Assembly (NCBI GenBank): GCA_030148045.1
Contig: JASBUE010000101.1
Coordinates: 1 to 7,217, forward strand
Direction: 5' to 3'
Source: Candidatus Tenderia sp.
GTDB taxonomy: Bacteria > Pseudomonadota > Gammaproteobacteria > Tenderiales > Tenderiaceae
DNA: 7,217 bases
The translations under genes were made by a program, and so were the position numbers. Numbering within the stretch: the first letter of the stretch is position 1; every line of letters begins with the position of its first letter. The notes below the pieces were generated by a model. It saw only the letters and a list, made by a program, of their open reading frames with translations. It did no database searches and was not told where the DNA came from. Of the stretch, positions 4,973 to 7,217 are shown piece after piece.

Positions 4973-6370
4973 TTATCGTTTCTTCTTCCTGACGAACTTC
5001 TTGAGGCGCTTCTTTTTCTGAATCTGGCGCTGGGTCAGGGTATTGCGCCGGTCGGCATAGGGGTTATCACCGGATTTGAACTCCAACCGTACCGGCGTGC
5101 CGTAAAGCTTGAAGGCCTTGCGGAAAGTGTTCATCAGATAGCGCTTGTAGGCCCCCGGCACGGCCTCGGTCTGGTTGCCGTGGATCACGATCAACGGCGG
5201 GTTGCGGCCGCCCTGGTGAGCGTAGCGCAGCTTGATGCGCCGGCCGCGCACCAGCGGCGGCTGGTGCTGGATCACCGCCGCTTCCAGCACCCGGGTCAGC
5301 TCCGGCGTGGAAAGCTTGCGCGTGGCCGCGGCATAGGCGGCGCCCACCGCCTCGAACAGGTGCCCGACGCCGCTGCCGTGCAGGGCGGAGATGAAATGCA
5401 TTTCGGCGAAGTCGAGAAACGGCAGGCGCCGGTCCAGTTCGGCCTTGATGCGCTCACGGGCGTTCTTTTCCAGGCCGTCCCATTTGTTGATGGCGATCAC
5501 CATGGCGCGGCCGGCGTCCAGGGCGAAACCGGCCAAGGTGGCGTCTTGATCCGATACACCCTCGTGGGCGTCCAGCACCAGGATCACCACGTTGGCTGCC
5601 TCGATGGCCTGCAGGGCCTTGATGACACTGAACTTCTCGATCGCCTCTTTGACCTTGCCACGGCGCCGCACCCCGGCGGTGTCAATCAGTGTATAGCGCT
5701 GGCCGTCGCGTTCGAAAGGAATAAAGATACTGTCGCGGGTGGTACCGGGCAGGTCGAAGGCCACCACCCGCTCCTCACCCATGATGCGGTTGATGAGGGT
5801 GGATTTGCCCACGTTGGGACGACCGATGATGGCGACCTTGGTCCCGCCCTCCTCGTCCTCTTCCGGCGCCTCGTCGGCCGGCGGCAGATCGGCCAGCACG
5901 CTCTGCATCATGGCCGCAATGCCGCGGCCGTGGGCGGCGGCAATCGCCAGTGGCTGACCCATGCCCAGGGAAACAAAGTCGCTGACTGCCAGGGTGGCGT
6001 CGCCGCCATCGATCTTGTTGACCACAAGATAAATGGTCTTGTTGAGACGCCTGAGCTGCTGCGCAATCTGCTCGTCGGCGGCGCCGAGCCCGGCGCGGGC
6101 GTCCACCATGAACAACACCGCATCGGCCTCACCGATGGCCTGGTGGACCTGTCCGGCCATCTGTTCTTCGACACCCGCCTTGTCGTCGCTGAGACCGCCG
6201 GTGTCCACCACGATATAGGGCCGGTCGCCGACCCGGCCGCGGCCGTACTGACGGTCACGGGTCAGCCCGGGATAGTCCGCCACCAGGGCGTCGCGGCTTT
6301 TAGTGAGCTGATTGAAGAGGGTGGACTTACACACGTTGGGGCGGCCGACCAGGGCGATAACGGGTTTCAT
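4973..6370 (-). CDS. der: Ribosome-assembly GTPase Der (EngA) with an altered first P-loop
   Basis: Der is a tandem GTPase needed for 50S ribosomal subunit maturation. The protein has 465 residues; E. coli Der has 490, the difference lying mostly in the acidic linker (here about 163-176). Domain 1 shows GRPNVCKST (9-17), PGLTRDR (34-40), DTGG (56-59) and NKID (118-121). Domain 2 shows GRPNVGKST (183-191), PGTTRDS (208-214), DTAG (230-233), NKWD (295-298) and SALHGSG (328-334). The KH-like C-terminal domain follows, with HQPPLVRGRR and NPYADRRNTLT and a very basic tail. In domain 1 the invariant glycine before the P-loop lysine is Cys14 (codon TGT at 6331-6329), which should impair nucleotide binding there. 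The ATG at 6370 is the only in-frame start after a TAA nearby and has no clear Shine-Dalgarno sequence. It lies 18 bases behind bamB, so they are probably co-transcribed. Confidence 0.98.
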   Translation of the reverse strand: MKPVIALVGRPNVCKSTLFNQLTKSRDALVADYPGLTRDRQYGRGRVGDRPYIVVDTGGLSDDKAGVEEQMAGQVHQAIGEADAVLFMVDARAGLGAADEQIAQQLRRLNKTIYLVVNKIDGGDATLAVSDFVSLGMGQPLAIAAAHGRGIAAMMQSVLADLPPADEAPEEDEEGGTKVAIIGRPNVGKSTLINRIMGEERVVAFDLPGTTRDSIFIPFERDGQRYTLIDTAGVRRRGKVKEAIEKFSVIKALQAIEAANVVILVLDAHEGVSDQDATLAGFALDAGRAMVIAINKWDGLEKNARERIKAELDRRLPFLDFAEMHFISALHGSGVGHLFEAVGAAYAAATRKLSTPELTRVLEAAVIQHQPPLVRGRRIKLRYAHQGGRNPPLIVIHGNQTEAVPGAYKRYLMNTFRKAFKLYGTPVRLEFKSGDNPYADRRNTLTQRQIQKKKRLKKFVRKKKR

Positions 6371-6388
6371 ATCAGTTTACTAACGTCG

Positions 6389-7217
6389 TTACTTCCTGAG
6401 CCTCATGGCCTCGATCTTGCCGCTGCGGCTGCGGCTGTAGAGGATGCCGTCCCTGGCCAGAGGGGCGACGCGGATGCCGTCTTTGTCCACCTGGTAGCGG
6501 GCGAATATGTGGCCGTCGCTCTGCGACAGCCAGTGCAGGTAACCCTCAAAGTCGCCCACCACCACAGCATCATCGTAGGCCAGCGGCGCGCCGAGTTCGC
6601 GATATTTCAGTTTCTCGCTTTTCCACAGCGTGGCGCCGTTACGGCGGTCCAGGGCCCAGATCTGCCCCTCGTCATCCACCAGGTAGAGATTCCGTTCATC
6701 CAGCGCCAGCCCCACCGAGCCGCCCAGGTCGCGGCTCCACAGCATGGTGCCGGTCAGCCTGGAGAGCGCCAGCACGCGGCCCTGGTGGGCGGTAACATAT
6801 ATGACGTCACCCACCACCACCGGCGCGGCGTCCACATCGACCATACGCTCCAGGTCGGTGCGCCCCTTGGGCACCACGACAGTGGCCTCCCACTGCAACA
6901 CCCCGTCGAAGAGCGACAAGGCCACCAGGTGGCCATTGGCCAAGCCCAGCAATACCAGATCGTCACTGATCACCGGAGCTGCCTCGCCGCGCAGGCTCAG
7001 CGGCGGCACCTGGCTGACATAGCGCCATACTCGCTCGCCGTTGTCCATATTCAAAGCTTCGGTCACGCCGTCACCGCAGCGCACGATGACCAGATTGTCG
7101 TTGGCGACCACCGGCGGCGCCAGCACTTCACTGGAGACGCGGCTGCGCCAACGCAGTTCGCCGTTGGCGCGCGCCAAAGCCACCACCAAACCCGCCGCGG
7201 TACCCAACAGAAACAGC
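6389..7217 (-). CDS. bamB: Outer-membrane assembly lipoprotein BamB, 5' end cut off by window edge
   Basis: BamB is a beta-propeller lipoprotein of the BAM complex, which inserts beta-barrel proteins into the outer membrane. The last 275 residues or so are present; E. coli BamB has 392. PQQ-type blade repeats are clear: VVALARANGELRW, TEALNMDNGERVW, LVALSLFDGVLQW, VLALSRLTGTMLW, IWALDRRNGATLW and YLHWLSQSDGHIF, ending in a closing strand GKIEAMRLRK. The reading frame is open to the window edge. A TTG at 7207 lies inside the propeller and is not the start; the signal peptide and lipobox lie beyond the window. The bamB-der order is conserved in gammaproteobacteria and supports this over other PQQ-repeat proteins. 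Confidence 0.95.
   Translation of the reverse strand, partial: LFLLGTAAGLVVALARANGELRWRSRVSSEVLAPPVVANDNLVIVRCGDGVTEALNMDNGERVWRYVSQVPPLSLRGEAAPVISDDLVLLGLANGHLVALSLFDGVLQWEATVVVPKGRTDLERMVDVDAAPVVVGDVIYVTAHQGRVLALSRLTGTMLWSRDLGGSVGLALDERNLYLVDDEGQIWALDRRNGATLWKSEKLKYRELGAPLAYDDAVVVGDFEGYLHWLSQSDGHIFARYQVDKDGIRVAPLARDGILYSRSRSGKIEAMRLRK

Overview
The window looks like a chromosomal housekeeping locus of a moderately GC-rich gammaproteobacterium. The main evidence is gene order. A guaB gene (leftward, 3' part missing) is divergent from xseA (rightward), and a leftward bamB-der pair follows at the right. This is the guaB / xseA / der-bamB neighbourhood known from E. coli, and the protein sequences also read as gammaproteobacterial. 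I cannot name a genus. No mobile element, CRISPR array, tRNA or rRNA was seen.

Left part (1-1437): the first 340 codons of guaB (IMP dehydrogenase) on the minus strand, behind a good sigma70-type promoter. An AT-rich divergent intergenic region of about 300 bases follows. Just before xseA it contains a candidate 13-codon leader ORF with a better ribosome-binding site than xseA itself.

Middle (1438-4075): a tight rightward operon of xseA (exonuclease VII large subunit), a secreted LytM/M23 peptidoglycan endopeptidase and a small Dabb-domain lipoprotein. Both junctions are 4-base ATGA stop/start overlaps, so translation is probably coupled. A DNA-repair nuclease is thus co-transcribed with two envelope proteins.

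Right part (4076-7217, leftward): a short secreted protein with a coiled coil and a BamE/SmpA-like C-terminal domain. It has its own promoter, a 17-base dyad over the -35 box and a downstream intrinsic terminator. Upstream of it lies an intergenic region of about 300 bases with several inverted repeats, including three copies of one GC-rich 8-9 base motif. Beyond that are der (two-domain ribosome-assembly GTPase) and the 3' part of bamB (outer-membrane beta-barrel assembly propeller), which form an operon.

The most unusual observation is in Der. The P-loop of its first GTPase domain reads GRPNVCKST instead of GRPNVGKST (Gly14 to Cys), while the second domain and all other G motifs are intact. 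Other points worth a look are the BamE-like coiled-coil gene close to bamB, the inverted repeats in its upstream region, and the in-frame leader ORF ahead of xseA. No complete new multi-gene system is evident.
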